Assembly: GCF_002188465.1 (NCBI RefSeq)
Contig: NZ_NINW01000022.1
Location: 186,001 to 250,000, forward strand
Reading direction: 5' to 3'
Origin: Pigmentiphaga sp. NML080357
GTDB lineage: Bacteria; Pseudomonadota; Gammaproteobacteria; Burkholderiales; Burkholderiaceae_B
DNA: 64,000 bases
Shown: positions 20,079 through 30,170 of the stretch, piece by piece
Layout of the letters: the number at the start of each line of letters is the position of its first letter
Position numbering within the stretch: the stretch's first letter is position 1
Translations under genes and position numbers: made by a program
Notes under the pieces: model-generated
What the model was told of the DNA's origin: nothing
Database searches by the model: none
What the model saw: the letters and a program-made list of their open reading frames with translations, nothing else

Positions 20079-20603
20079 ATGGAATACACCTTTACCCTCA
20101 AATACCAGCTCACCGATGACGACCGCGATTCGCAGACACTGGTCGAGCGCCTGGGTGAAGCCGGCTGCGACGATGCCCTGGTCGGCATCGGGCAGCCGGG
20201 GCGGCTGGCGCTGGAATTTACCCGCGAGGCGGTGGATGCAGATGAGGCAGTGCGCAGCGCGCTGGCCGATGTGCGCCGTGCCGCACCCTCGGCCCGGCTG
20301 ATCGAAGTGGCGCCTGATCTGGTTGGGCTGACCGATGTGGCCGACATCGTGGGCGTGTCGCGGCAGAATATGCGCAAGCTGATGCTGGCCCATCCGGGTA
20401 GCTTCCCGGCGCCGGTGCATGAGGGCAGCGCGTCGATCTGGCATCTGGCGGATGTGCTGGGCTGGATGCAGGCCAAGGGCGGTTATGCCCTGGCGCGGGA
20501 GGTGCTGGACGTGGCGCGGGCCGCCCTGCAGGTCAACGTGGCCAAGGAAGGCCGGCGCTTGCCGCGCCTGGCGTTCGAGGAACTGGAAGCGCTGGTGGGC
20601 TGA
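20079..20603 (+). CDS. HTH DNA-binding protein paired with the HicA-like gene (putative antitoxin)
   Basis: 174 residues. The N-terminal half (about 1-85) looks like a small alpha/beta domain (FTLKYQL; GRLALEFT). Residues about 88-110 (LVGLTDVADIVGVSRQNMRKLM) form a MerR/AlpA-like helix-turn-helix followed by a wing-like SIWHLADVLGWM. It starts 4 bp after the HicA-like stop and overlaps the next gene by TGATG, so three genes are translationally coupled. Candidate antitoxin and repressor at the palindromes 19689-19768. Not a typical HicB. Confidence 0.55.
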   Translation: MEYTFTLKYQLTDDDRDSQTLVERLGEAGCDDALVGIGQPGRLALEFTREAVDADEAVRSALADVRRAAPSARLIEVAPDLVGLTDVADIVGVSRQNMRKLMLAHPGSFPAPVHEGSASIWHLADVLGWMQAKGGYALAREVLDVARAALQVNVAKEGRRLPRLAFEELEALVG

Positions 20604-20794
20604 TGAAAAGCAGACCCCATGACGAAGCGATGGCCGAGCTGTACCGCAGCGACCCGGCGCTCGCGCTCGAAGTCATCAACGGTGTTCTGGAGGACGGCGA
20701 CCAGGCCGAACTGCCGACTGTGCTGCGCCAGATGGCGCGGACGTTCGGTGCTGACGCTCGATCTTCCGCAGCCGATGAATTCTCGTATCGCTGA
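20603..20794 (+). pseudogene. Truncated HigA-2-type addiction-module antidote remnant
   Basis: 63 codons. The first 48 (through about FGADAR) resemble the N-terminus of the small XRE-like putative addiction-module antidote family (HDEAMAELYRSDPALALEVI). The family's HTH and C-terminus, about 45 more residues, are missing and replaced by an unrelated short tail, so it is most likely a 3'-truncated gene. Translationally coupled to the preceding HTH gene. A functional short protein is possible but unlikely. Confidence 0.5.
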
Positions 20795-20832
20795 TACGAG
20801 AATTTCGGCTCGGAGGTGCCACCAGCTTCCCA

Positions 20833-21264
20833 TCAGAAAAGGTCGTCCTCGCACGCTTGCGGCGCTGTCGGACGATCCATTGATGGCTTCTTGACCATGG
20901 CCTCCAGTGCGTCAAGGGCCGCTTCGCGGAGCTTTCGGACGCGGGGCAGCAAATCGAACAGGGACAGCCCGAGCTGTGGCGACAGCAGTTCGACGATCAG
21001 CCGGTAATGCTCGTCCTCCCGCAAAACTTTCGTCTGGAACAACAGCCAAAAGCAGGACTCGCCCAGTTCCTGCCTGGAGGGCAAGTCCTCTATGGACCGC
21101 GACTCAGCGGCCTCGATGTAGGTGTCCACGATGGCTTCTGCCTCAAGCCACAATTCCGAAGCCGTCTCGTCATCGACGGGTTCCTTTTCTGCGAGCTCCC
21201 TGATATGCGCAAACGCAGCGGCCTCATCGGCCTGCTTGTAGACCTTGCTGCTGGAAATTCCCAT
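20833..21264 (-). CDS. Conserved-type hypothetical protein, helical and acidic
   Basis: 143 residues from the ATG at 21264 (GGAG upstream). Charged, mostly helical and Leu-rich with no signal peptide or membrane segment and no motif I recognise. It lies between the truncated antitoxin and arsH, converging on the former. Base use is less GC-rich than the integrase. No function can be assigned. Confidence 0.6.
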   Translation of the reverse strand: MGISSSKVYKQADEAAAFAHIRELAEKEPVDDETASELWLEAEAIVDTYIEAAESRSIEDLPSRQELGESCFWLLFQTKVLREDEHYRLIVELLSPQLGLSLFDLLPRVRKLREAALDALEAMVKKPSMDRPTAPQACEDDLF

Positions 21265-21359
21265 TCTGTTCTCCGATCCGTTTCTGTCGCTGCGATGGCG
21301 CATCAGATTAGCGTCACGACGGATTGGTGAGTGAAGTGCTTGTTTTTTAGGGGGAGTGT

Positions 21360-22082
21360 TCAGATAGCCGTCTGCTGGACGCGCCGGCTCAGTGCTTCCG
21401 CACTTTCCTTGCGCTCGCTGTAGCGGTCCACGAGGTACGGCGCCGCATCGCGCGTGAGCAGGGTGAACTTCATCAGCTCCTCCATCACGTCCGCGATGCG
21501 GTCATAGTAGGCCGAGGGCTTCATGCGCCCGGCCTCGTCGAACTCCTGGTACGCCTTGGCGACCGAGGACTGGTTGGGGATGGTCAGCATCCGCATCCAG
21601 CGGCCCAGCACGCGCATCTGGTTGACGGCGTTGAAGGACTGCGAGCCGCCCGAGACCTGCATCACCGCCAGCGTCTTGCCCTGCGTCGGGCGCACTGCGC
21701 CGGCCGACAGCGGAATCCAGTCGATCTGCGTCTTCATCAACCCCGTCATGGCCCCATGGCGCTCGGGCGAACTCCACACCATGCCTTCGGCCCACTGGGC
21801 CAGCTCGTGCAGTTCCTTGACCTTGGGATGGTCGGCGGGTGCATCGTCCACCAGTGGCAGGCCCGAGGGATTGAACATGCGCGTCTCACCGCCGAGCGCG
21901 CGCAGGATGCGAGCCGCTTCCTCAGCGGCCAAGCGACTGAACGAGCGCTCGCGTAGCGAGCCATAGAGCAATAGGAAGCGCGGCGCGTGCGTGGCGCGCT
22001 CGGGTGTCAGCAGCCGTTGGGTATCGGGCAGTTGGAATAGCGCGGTGTCGATATTGGGTAGGTCGATTCTGGATTCAGACAC
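21360..22082 (-). CDS. arsH: ArsH, NADPH-dependent FMN oxidoreductase for organoarsenicals
   Basis: 240 residues with the flavodoxin-like FMN motif [13 protein letters not shown] (about 38-50) and the [19 protein letters not shown] motif of ArsH. The family oxidises toxic trivalent methyl- and aromatic arsenicals to less toxic pentavalent forms. It is the last gene of the minus-strand ars operon, overlapping arsC by 8 bp. Full length for the family. Confidence 0.92.
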   Translation of the reverse strand: MSESRIDLPNIDTALFQLPDTQRLLTPERATHAPRFLLLYGSLRERSFSRLAAEEAARILRALGGETRMFNPSGLPLVDDAPADHPKVKELHELAQWAEGMVWSSPERHGAMTGLMKTQIDWIPLSAGAVRPTQGKTLAVMQVSGGSQSFNAVNQMRVLGRWMRMLTIPNQSSVAKAYQEFDEAGRMKPSAYYDRIADVMEELMKFTLLTRDAAPYLVDRYSERKESAEALSRRVQQTAI

Positions 22083-22497
22083 GGCGGCCTTCCGCGTCCA
22101 CGACCGCTTCGCCGTCTTCCTTGTTGAACGCGCCGCGCTGTGATTGCGGCAGGATGTCCAGCACGGCCTCCGAAGGCCGGCACAGCCGCGTGCCCAGCGG
22201 CGTCACCACGATAGGGCGGTTGATCAGAATGGGATGCTGGAGCATGCAGTCGATCAACTGCGCATCGCTCCACTTCGGGTCATCGAGGCCGAGTTCCGCG
22301 TAGGGCGTGCCCTTCTCGCGCAATACCGCGCGCACCGGCACGCCCATGTCCGTGATCAGGCGTTGCAGGGTTTCGCGGTCGGGCGGTGTCTTCAGGTATT
22401 CGATGACCGTGGGTTCCTCGCCGCTGTTGCGGATCAGGGCCAGCACGTTGCGCGACGTGCCGCAGACGGGGTTGTGATATATCGTGATACTGCTCAT
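22075..22497 (-). CDS. arsC: Arsenate reductase, glutaredoxin-coupled
   Basis: 140 residues from the ATG at 22497, the length of the plasmid R773 enzyme. The catalytic Cys12 lies in [11 protein letters not shown], and arsenate-binding arginines appear in LREKG, NRPIV and RLCRP. It reduces As(V) to As(III) using glutathione/glutaredoxin in the cytoplasm. It lies between acr3 and arsH, with the start 14 bp from the acr3 stop. Confidence 0.92.
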   Translation of the reverse strand: MSSITIYHNPVCGTSRNVLALIRNSGEEPTVIEYLKTPPDRETLQRLITDMGVPVRAVLREKGTPYAELGLDDPKWSDAQLIDCMLQHPILINRPIVVTPLGTRLCRPSEAVLDILPQSQRGAFNKEDGEAVVDAEGRRV

Positions 22498-22511
22498 GGG
22501 AAATGCCTTGC

Positions 22512-23597
22512 TTATCTGCGGGCAGGGTTCGGGCCGCACTCATACCAGCCCTTGCTTTGGTTGACGATCCGAACGACCAGCAGCATCACCGGCACCTCGA
22601 TCAGCACGCCGACCACGGTGGCCAGCGCCGCGCCGGACTGGAAGCCGAACAGGCTGATGGCGGCCGCTACAGCCAGCTCGAAGAAGTTGGAGGCGCCGAT
22701 CAACGCCGAGGGGCAAGCGATGCTGTGCTGCTCGCCGGCCTTGCGGCTGAGCCAATAGGCCAGGCCGGAGTTGAAGAACACCTGAATCAGGATCGGCACC
22801 GCCAGCATGGCGATGACCAGCGGCTGGCGGATGATGGCCTCGCCCTGGAAGGCGAACAGCAGCACCAGCGTGAGCAGCAGCGCCGCGATCGACAGCGGGC
22901 CGATGCGCTCCAGCGCCCGGTCGAAGGCGGCTTGGCCCTTGTTCAGCAGAGCACGGCGCCAGAGCTGGGCCAGGATGACCGGAATCACGATGTACAGGCC
23001 GACCGATACCAGCAGCGTGGCCCACGGCACCGTGATGGACGACAGGCCCAGCAGCAGGCCGACAATGGGCGCGAAGGCAAACACCATGATGGTGTCGTTC
23101 AGCGCCACCTGCGACAGCGTGAATACCGGATCGCCCCCGGTCAGCCGGCTCCAGACGAACACCATCGCCGTGCAGGGCGCGGCGGCCAGCAGGATGAGGC
23201 CGGCAACGTAGCTGTCGAGCTGGTCGGCCGGCAGCCACTGAGCGAAGACCTGGCGGACGAAGATCCAGGCCAGCAGCGCCATCGAGAACGGTTTGACCGC
23301 CCAGTTGACGAACAGCGTCACGCCGATGCCGCGCCAGTGCTGCTTGACCTGGCCCAGCGCACCGAAGTCCACCTTCAGCAGCATCGGCACGATCATGATC
23401 CAGATCAGCAGACCGACCGGCAGATTAACCTGGGCGATCTCCATGCGGCCAATGGCCTGAAATACGTTGGGTGCGAACTGGCCCAGCGCGATGCCGGCGA
23501 CGATGCACAGCAGCACCCACACGCTCAGGTAGCGCTCGAAGACGCTCATGGTGGAGGTGGCCGGCACGCGGCCGGCCGTTTGGGTTCCAACACTCAT
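22512..23597 (-). CDS. acr3: ACR3-family arsenite efflux permease
   Basis: 361 residues with ten hydrophobic helices. The conserved membrane Cys lies in LLAAAPCTAMVFVWS, essential in studied ACR3 transporters, and the family segment WIMIVPMLLKVDFGAL is present. It exports As(OH)2O-/As(III) with the proton gradient. Start at 23597 with GAGGT upstream; the frame is open farther upstream but would lack a membrane protein N-terminus. 11 bp from the preceding arsC. Confidence 0.92.
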   Translation of the reverse strand: MSVGTQTAGRVPATSTMSVFERYLSVWVLLCIVAGIALGQFAPNVFQAIGRMEIAQVNLPVGLLIWIMIVPMLLKVDFGALGQVKQHWRGIGVTLFVNWAVKPFSMALLAWIFVRQVFAQWLPADQLDSYVAGLILLAAAPCTAMVFVWSRLTGGDPVFTLSQVALNDTIMVFAFAPIVGLLLGLSSITVPWATLLVSVGLYIVIPVILAQLWRRALLNKGQAAFDRALERIGPLSIAALLLTLVLLFAFQGEAIIRQPLVIAMLAVPILIQVFFNSGLAYWLSRKAGEQHSIACPSALIGASNFFELAVAAAISLFGFQSGAALATVVGVLIEVPVMLLVVRIVNQSKGWYECGPNPARR

Positions 23598-23607
23598 CGC
23601 GCAGACC

Positions 23608-24105
23608 TCACTTCGTACCAATGCTGCGCAGCTCGTGCTGCAGCGACATGGCATCGAGCCGCTGCAATGGCAGCGACAGGAACAGCTCAATGCGCCGGCG
23701 CAAGGTCAGCGCCGCATCCGTGAACGCCTTGCGCTTCTGCTCGTCGGTGCCTTCAACGGCTGCAGGATCAGGCACACCCCAATGCGCTGACATCGGGCGC
23801 CCAGGCCATACGGGGCAGACCTCGCCGGCGGCGTTGTCGCACACCGTGAAGATGAAATCCAGCTCCGGTGCACCGGGCGCCGCGAACTCGTCCCAGTTCT
23901 TGCTGCGGTAGCCGACGATCGGCATATGCAGCCGTTCCAGCGTGGCAAGCGCCAGCGGGTGGACTTCGCCCTTGGGGTGGCTGCCCGCCGAGTAGGCGCG
24001 AAAGCGCCCCTGGCCCAATTCATTGAGGATGCCTTCGGCCAGGATGGAGCGGGCCGAGTTACCCGTGCAGATGAACAGGGCGTTGTAGGTCTTGTTGGTG
24101 GTCAT
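23608..24105 (-). CDS. arsC: Arsenate reductase, low-molecular-weight phosphatase type
   Basis: 165 residues of the LMW-PTP-like ArsC family: Cys13 in the P-loop FICTGNSARS, and a second Cys in FTVCDNAAGEVCPVWPG positioned for the thioredoxin/mycothiol-type relay. It is a second, mechanistically different arsenate reductase in the same operon as the glutaredoxin-type enzyme. Located between arsI (12-bp gap) and acr3. The extra C-terminal helix after VPDPA is usual for the proteobacterial branch. Confidence 0.88.
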   Translation of the reverse strand: MTTNKTYNALFICTGNSARSILAEGILNELGQGRFRAYSAGSHPKGEVHPLALATLERLHMPIVGYRSKNWDEFAAPGAPELDFIFTVCDNAAGEVCPVWPGRPMSAHWGVPDPAAVEGTDEQKRKAFTDAALTLRRRIELFLSLPLQRLDAMSLQHELRSIGTK

Positions 24106-24117
24106 GGATGTCTCACA

Positions 24118-24588
24118 TCAGCAGCAGGACGAAGCCGGCTTCACCGCAACGCCCACCGGCTTGCCGCGCGCCGGGGCGCAGCAGGCTGCGGCAGAACCCG
24201 TTGCAGGCGCCGCTTCGTTGAAGACCGGGATGCTGCCCAGCGTATGAAAGTGTTCCCAGGCCACGCCCTGCGGATCGGTGATCCAGTGCTTCTCGCTGCG
24301 CGCGTAGCAGCAGGTGGTGGTGCCTTCGTCGAGCAGCGCCATGTCGGCCGCCTCGGCGCGTGCCTTCAGCACGGCCAATTCCTCCGCATCGTCGGTCTGG
24401 ATGCCCAGATGGTCGATGCCTGGTTTGTTGCCCCGTGTGGAGATAGCGAAGTTGACCGGCGGGTCTTCGAGCATCCACTTGGCGTAGTCGCCCTCGACAC
24501 GCGCGGGCTGCGCGGCGAACAGTTGGGAATAGAAGCCGATGCTGCGGTTCAGGTCATCGACGTGCAGGTGAACGTGAAAGCGCTTCAT
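24118..24588 (-). CDS. arsI: ArsI-type C-As lyase (VOC-fold dioxygenase)
   Basis: 156 residues of the glyoxalase/VOC fold. The ArsI signature is intact: candidate Fe ligands H5, H60 and E112 and the vicinal arsenic-binding pair C93-C94 (TTCCYARSEKHW), close to the positions known for characterised ArsI proteins. Such enzymes cleave the C-As bond of trivalent methyl or aromatic arsenicals. A Cys-containing tail (ACCAPARGK ... SSCC) extends beyond the core. First structural gene after arsR. The older name for the family is CadI. Confidence 0.82.
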   Translation of the reverse strand: MKRFHVHLHVDDLNRSIGFYSQLFAAQPARVEGDYAKWMLEDPPVNFAISTRGNKPGIDHLGIQTDDAEELAVLKARAEAADMALLDEGTTTCCYARSEKHWITDPQGVAWEHFHTLGSIPVFNEAAPATGSAAACCAPARGKPVGVAVKPASSCC

Positions 24589-24600
24589 GGGGAGATCCTT

Positions 24601-24930
24601 TCAGCAGGAAGTACAGGCAGAGGAGGAATCACTGACCTCGCATGTGCTGCCTTGGCAGCAGTGCTCGGTCAGGTAGCCGAGCAGTCCGTTCATCTGGGTG
24701 AAGTCGGCGCGGTAGATCAGGTTGCGGCCCTGCTGCTCGATGGTGACCAGGCCGGCATGGGCCAGCTCCTTCAGGTGGAAGGACAGGGAATTGCGGGCCA
24801 CGTCGAGCTGGTCGGCGAGGGCGCTGGGTGTCAGCCCTTCGGGGCCGGCGACCACCAGGGCGCGGAAAACCCGCAGGCGCTGGGTGTGGGCCAGGGCGCC
24901 GAGGGCGGAAACGGCTTGGGTCTCTTTCAT
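24601..24930 (-). CDS. arsR: ArsR-family arsenite-responsive repressor
   Basis: 109 residues from the ATG at 24930. Winged HTH with recognition helix around LDVARNSLSFHLKEL. The inducer site is C-terminal: C91, C92 and C97 (HCCQGSTC), resembling the Acidithiobacillus-type ArsR triplet rather than the ELCVCDL site of R773, with an additional CTSC tail. It leads the ars operon and presumably represses it from the dyad immediately upstream. Confidence 0.9.
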   Translation of the reverse strand: MKETQAVSALGALAHTQRLRVFRALVVAGPEGLTPSALADQLDVARNSLSFHLKELAHAGLVTIEQQGRNLIYRADFTQMNGLLGYLTEHCCQGSTCEVSDSSSACTSC

Positions 24931-24932
24931 AT

Positions 24933-24956
24933 TTCGATAATACAACATTTATTGAA
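24933..24956 (-). promoter_or_regulatory. Putative ArsR operator
   Basis: Imperfect AT-rich dyad TTCGATAA (24933-24940) / TTATTGAA (24949-24956) located 3 bp upstream of the arsR start, in contrast to the GC-rich surroundings. ArsR operators are typically such dyads over the promoter. Confidence 0.55.
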
Positions 24957-25105
24957 TTAATGTGCAAAAGGGCACTATCGCGCCGAATTGTGGCCATCCG
25001 GTCTTGATCCCATCGCGCCTCCGGCTCAATACCTTAAATCTGGTTCGCGCGCCGCGCTTGCCTGTCCGCCCCTTCGCCGCGAGGTGAACGGCCGAACTTC
25101 TCCGC

Positions 25106-25513
25106 TCAACAGCAGTGCAATGCCGCGATCAGCGGGCAGGACACATTGCCATGGTGCGCGTCGCATTCACCCACCAATTTCGACAATGCCGCCTCAATCC
25201 GTGTGAGGTCCACCAGGCGGGCGCGCACATCGGCCAGCCGCAGCGAGGCCAGCTCCGCCGCCTCATTGCAATGGGTGCCGTCCTCAAGTTTCAGAAGCTG
25301 GCCGATTTCATCCAGGCTGAACCCCAGGCGCTGGGCTGACTTCACGAACTTCACCCGCGCCACATCTGCCGGCCCGTAGCGGCGGATGCGGCCGTAGGCC
25401 CGCTCCGGCTGGGGCAACAAGCCCTTGAGCTGATAGAACCGGATCGTCTCCACATTGACTGTGGCCGCCTTGGCAAAGGCGCCGATGGTCAGATTGTCCG
25501 AGGCGCTTTCCAT
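25106..25513 (-). CDS. merR: MerR, mercury-responsive regulator
   Basis: 135 residues. N-terminal HTH ([19 protein letters not shown]) and dimerisation helix. The three Hg-binding cysteines are exactly placed: C82 (THCNE), C117 (GECDAHH) and C126 (NVSCPL). It is divergent from merTPA and represses/activates the operon through the intervening operator. It ends 175 bp from arsR, separating the two regulons. Confidence 0.96.
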   Translation of the reverse strand: MESASDNLTIGAFAKAATVNVETIRFYQLKGLLPQPERAYGRIRRYGPADVARVKFVKSAQRLGFSLDEIGQLLKLEDGTHCNEAAELASLRLADVRARLVDLTRIEAALSKLVGECDAHHGNVSCPLIAALHCC

Positions 25514-25518
25514 GACGC

Positions 25519-25549
25519 TTGACTCCGTAGTTGACTACGGAAGTAACCT
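25519..25549 (+). promoter_or_regulatory. mer operator-promoter
   Basis: TTGACT (-35, 25519-25524) and TAACCT (-10, 25544-25549) are separated by 19 bp, the overlong spacer typical of MerR-controlled promoters. The spacer holds the dyad CCGTAG-TTGA-CTACGG (25525-25540). Confidence 0.88.
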
Positions 25550-25584
25550 TACAGCATCAAGCGAAGTCCCGGAAGGAAAACCAT

Positions 25585-25935
25585 ATGTCGGAACCCAAGA
25601 GCGGGCGTGGCGCCCTGGCCGCTGGCGGCCTCGCCGCCATTCTTGCGTCGGCCTGTTGCCTCGGCCCCCTCATCTTGGTCTTGCTCGGTTTCTCGGGCGC
25701 CTGGATCGCCAACCTGGCCGTGTTGGAACCCTACCGGCCGATTTTCATCGGCGCGGCCCTGATGGCGCTGTTTTTCGCCTGGCGCAGCATCTTCCGGCCG
25801 GTTCACGCCTGCAAGCCGGATGAGGTCTGCGCCGTGCCCCGCGTGCGGACGGCCTACAAGATCATTTTCTGGATCGTGGTCGCGCTGGTCTTGATTGCCC
25901 TCGCTTTTCCGTACGTCCTGCCGTTGTTCTATTGA
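25585..25935 (+). CDS. merT: MerT, mercuric ion transporter
   Basis: 116 residues with three membrane helices. The Hg-handling cysteine pairs C24-C25 (ASACCLGP) and C76/C82 (HACKPDEVC) are intact at the positions known for Tn501-type MerT. It moves Hg(II) from MerP across the inner membrane to MerA. The start at 25585 follows GGAAGGA. Confidence 0.95.
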   Translation: MSEPKSGRGALAAGGLAAILASACCLGPLILVLLGFSGAWIANLAVLEPYRPIFIGAALMALFFAWRSIFRPVHACKPDEVCAVPRVRTAYKIIFWIVVALVLIALAFPYVLPLFY

Positions 25936-25947
25936 GAGGAATCCACC

Positions 25948-27926
<1,979 letters not shown>

Positions 27927-27989
27927 CGTCATCTCTTGCTGAGCGCGATTTTTTCCAGGAGTCACGCTCGGCAGTGACGCCGGCTTGTT

Positions 27990-29939
27990 TCACGCGGGCC
28001 GGGGATTTCGCGCCTTCACGGCGTTCATGGCAAAGCCTGCCAGAGCAACGGCAAGCACCACGGCTTGCGCAATGGCGGTTTCCGCTGACGGATAGATGCC
28101 AAGCACTTCGATGCGCGGCCAATGGATCGGGCTGGCGCTCAACCGGCCGGCCTCCTGGAGGCCGGCAACCCCCTTGCCGGCGAGCACGACCGCGAGCACC
28201 GCTACCAGGATCGAGCTGAGACTGAAGAATTTGCCGATCGGCATGCGGGCGCTGGTGCGCAGCATGAACCATGCGAGGACGGCCAGAACGGCCACTCCGC
28301 CCACCAATCCACCGAGCAGGGCTCCATTGTTGCCGTCGCCGGCCAGGGCCGAATAGAAAAGCACCGTCTCGAAAACTTCGCGGTAGACCGCAATGAACGA
28401 CAAGGCGAACAATGCCCATGCCGAACGCCGCGTCATGGCTGCGGAGAGTTTTTCCTTCAGGTAGGCCTGCCACTTGCCCGCCGTGCTTTTCTGGTGCATC
28501 CAGAGCCCGACGCTCAGCAGCACAACGGCCGCAAACAGGGATGAAACCCCCTCGGTCACCTCACGGCTTGCGCCGCTGATGCTCACGAAGTAGGTGGCCA
28601 CCGCCCAGGTCAGGCCACCGCAAGCCAGTGCGGCCATCCAGCCGCCATGCACATAGCCCAGCACATCGCGCCGTTCTGCCTTCTTCAGGAAGGCCAGCAT
28701 GCCCACGACGATCAACAGCGCTTCAACCCCTTCGCGCAGCAGGATGGTGAGGGAGGCGATGAACGTGGTCAGCGGGTCTGCCTTGTCCGCGCCGAGTTCG
28801 GCGTCCACCTGGGCAAAGAGATAGTCCAGCTTCTGCGCCGTGGCATCGGCTTGTTCCAGTTTCCCGCCGGCGAGCGCGCCGCGATAGGCCAGCATGGCGT
28901 TTTCGACTTCCGTGAGAAGTGTCTGGTTGCGTGCGCGCAATGCCGGCTCCAGAGGCTCAAATCCATCCAGGTAGGCCGACAGGCCCAGGCGCGTTGCGCT
29001 GGCCCGGTCGCCCGCGCGCGCCGCGGCAAGGCTCTCCTGAAGGCGTGTGCGGGCCAAGGCCAGTCCGCCCGAGCCGCTCGCGGCAGCGGTGACTTCCGGG
29101 TGGCGGCGAACATAGGCGGTGAGGTCGCGGGCTGCGTCCGGGGGCATCCGCTCGGACAAGGCGGCTTCGGTCAAGGTGGCGGCAGCAGCCAGGTCGGGAA
29201 AGACAGCCTTGGCGCTGGCGTCTCGCCCCCAGGACTGTTCGCCGCGTGCGCGCATGGCATCGTCATGCGACAGTGTGCCGGCGAAAAATGCCAATGCCCA
29301 CCGATCCTCGTCGGAGAGCGTGGCGAAGCTGGGCATCGACGTGCTGGTCACGCCTTGAGAAATGACCTGGTACAGCGCGAGCACGCTGCGCGAACGGGCA
29401 CGATCACGATCGGTGAAGGCGATCGGCGGCGGTTCGAGCTTGGCGCCGAGCGGGCCGTCGCCTGCACCGGTTGCCCCGTGGCATGCCGCGCAGTTGGCTT
29501 CAAACAGCACCTTGGCGCGTGCGAGATCCGGCGGCTGGGTCGGCGAGAGCGGAAACGGATAGGCTTTGACCAGCGCTGCGGCCAGCGAATGGGCGCTGTC
29601 GGCCACGGCCTTGGCGTCCGCCTTTGCGGCGATGAGGTCTCCGAGCGCTTTGGCCTGCCGCTGCAACTCGGGCAGCGCCGCAGTGCTCGGCAGTGCGGCA
29701 AGCTGCTGTGCGGCGGTTGCCGCGAACTCCTTCATCTCCTCGTACTCGCTGGCACTTTGAATCTGGCCGTTGCTCACCGCGCCGCCGTAGTCAACCGCGA
29801 GGTAGTCCAGCAATTGCCAGGTCTGCTTGGCCTGGTCGCTGGCGGCAGGGGCGGCAGCCCAGGCGGGAGAAGCCGACCAGAGTGCGAACAACGCGGCTAT
29901 TGCCAGGAATCGCCTGGCGCAAAGAGAAAGCATTTTCAT
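27990..29939 (-). CDS. pbrT: FTR1-family permease with N-terminal cytochrome c domain (PbrT-like)
   Basis: 649 residues. A signal peptide (to about residue 29) is followed by a periplasmic helical region, a c-type haem site CAACH (about residue 150) and a C-terminal seven-helix FTR1 permease. The permease has two R-E-x-x-E motifs (LLREGVEALL and YREVFETVL) that bind the metal ion. This architecture is that of PbrT, the Pb(II) uptake protein of lead operons, and of bacterial Fe permeases. The lead cluster argues for PbrT; a Fur-like site upstream argues for iron. Confidence 0.75.
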   Translation of the reverse strand: MKMLSLCARRFLAIAALFALWSASPAWAAAPAASDQAKQTWQLLDYLAVDYGGAVSNGQIQSASEYEEMKEFAATAAQQLAALPSTAALPELQRQAKALGDLIAAKADAKAVADSAHSLAAALVKAYPFPLSPTQPPDLARAKVLFEANCAACHGATGAGDGPLGAKLEPPPIAFTDRDRARSRSVLALYQVISQGVTSTSMPSFATLSDEDRWALAFFAGTLSHDDAMRARGEQSWGRDASAKAVFPDLAAAATLTEAALSERMPPDAARDLTAYVRRHPEVTAAASGSGGLALARTRLQESLAAARAGDRASATRLGLSAYLDGFEPLEPALRARNQTLLTEVENAMLAYRGALAGGKLEQADATAQKLDYLFAQVDAELGADKADPLTTFIASLTILLREGVEALLIVVGMLAFLKKAERRDVLGYVHGGWMAALACGGLTWAVATYFVSISGASREVTEGVSSLFAAVVLLSVGLWMHQKSTAGKWQAYLKEKLSAAMTRRSAWALFALSFIAVYREVFETVLFYSALAGDGNNGALLGGLVGGVAVLAVLAWFMLRTSARMPIGKFFSLSSILVAVLAVVLAGKGVAGLQEAGRLSASPIHWPRIEVLGIYPSAETAIAQAVVLAVALAGFAMNAVKARNPRPA

Positions 29940-29950
29940 GATGTATAAAT

Positions 29951-29963
29951 GTTATTGATTCTC
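29951..29963 (-). promoter_or_regulatory. Fur-box-like sequence upstream of the FTR1-family gene
   Basis: On the minus strand GAGAATCAATAAC matches 10 of 13 positions of the core GATAATCATTATC, lying 12 bp upstream of the start codon in an AT-rich pocket. It is plausible for Fur control but not proven; one partial site only. Confidence 0.4.
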
Positions 29964-30170
29964 ATTTTATCGATGACTCGGACCACTGGGCGTTGCACGA
30001 TGCAGTGCGAGCGAAGGTTCTAAAACGAAGATTTGCCTGTTGCCGGCGAAAAATGATGGGGCTAACTACGCCGCGCACCTTTCGCTGCACGTATGGCCCT
30101 GCGCCACGGCCTGTTGTGCAGAAGGCCTTCAACAGCGTCCACATGGGTCGTCGTCATCGCCAGTGAAAGG

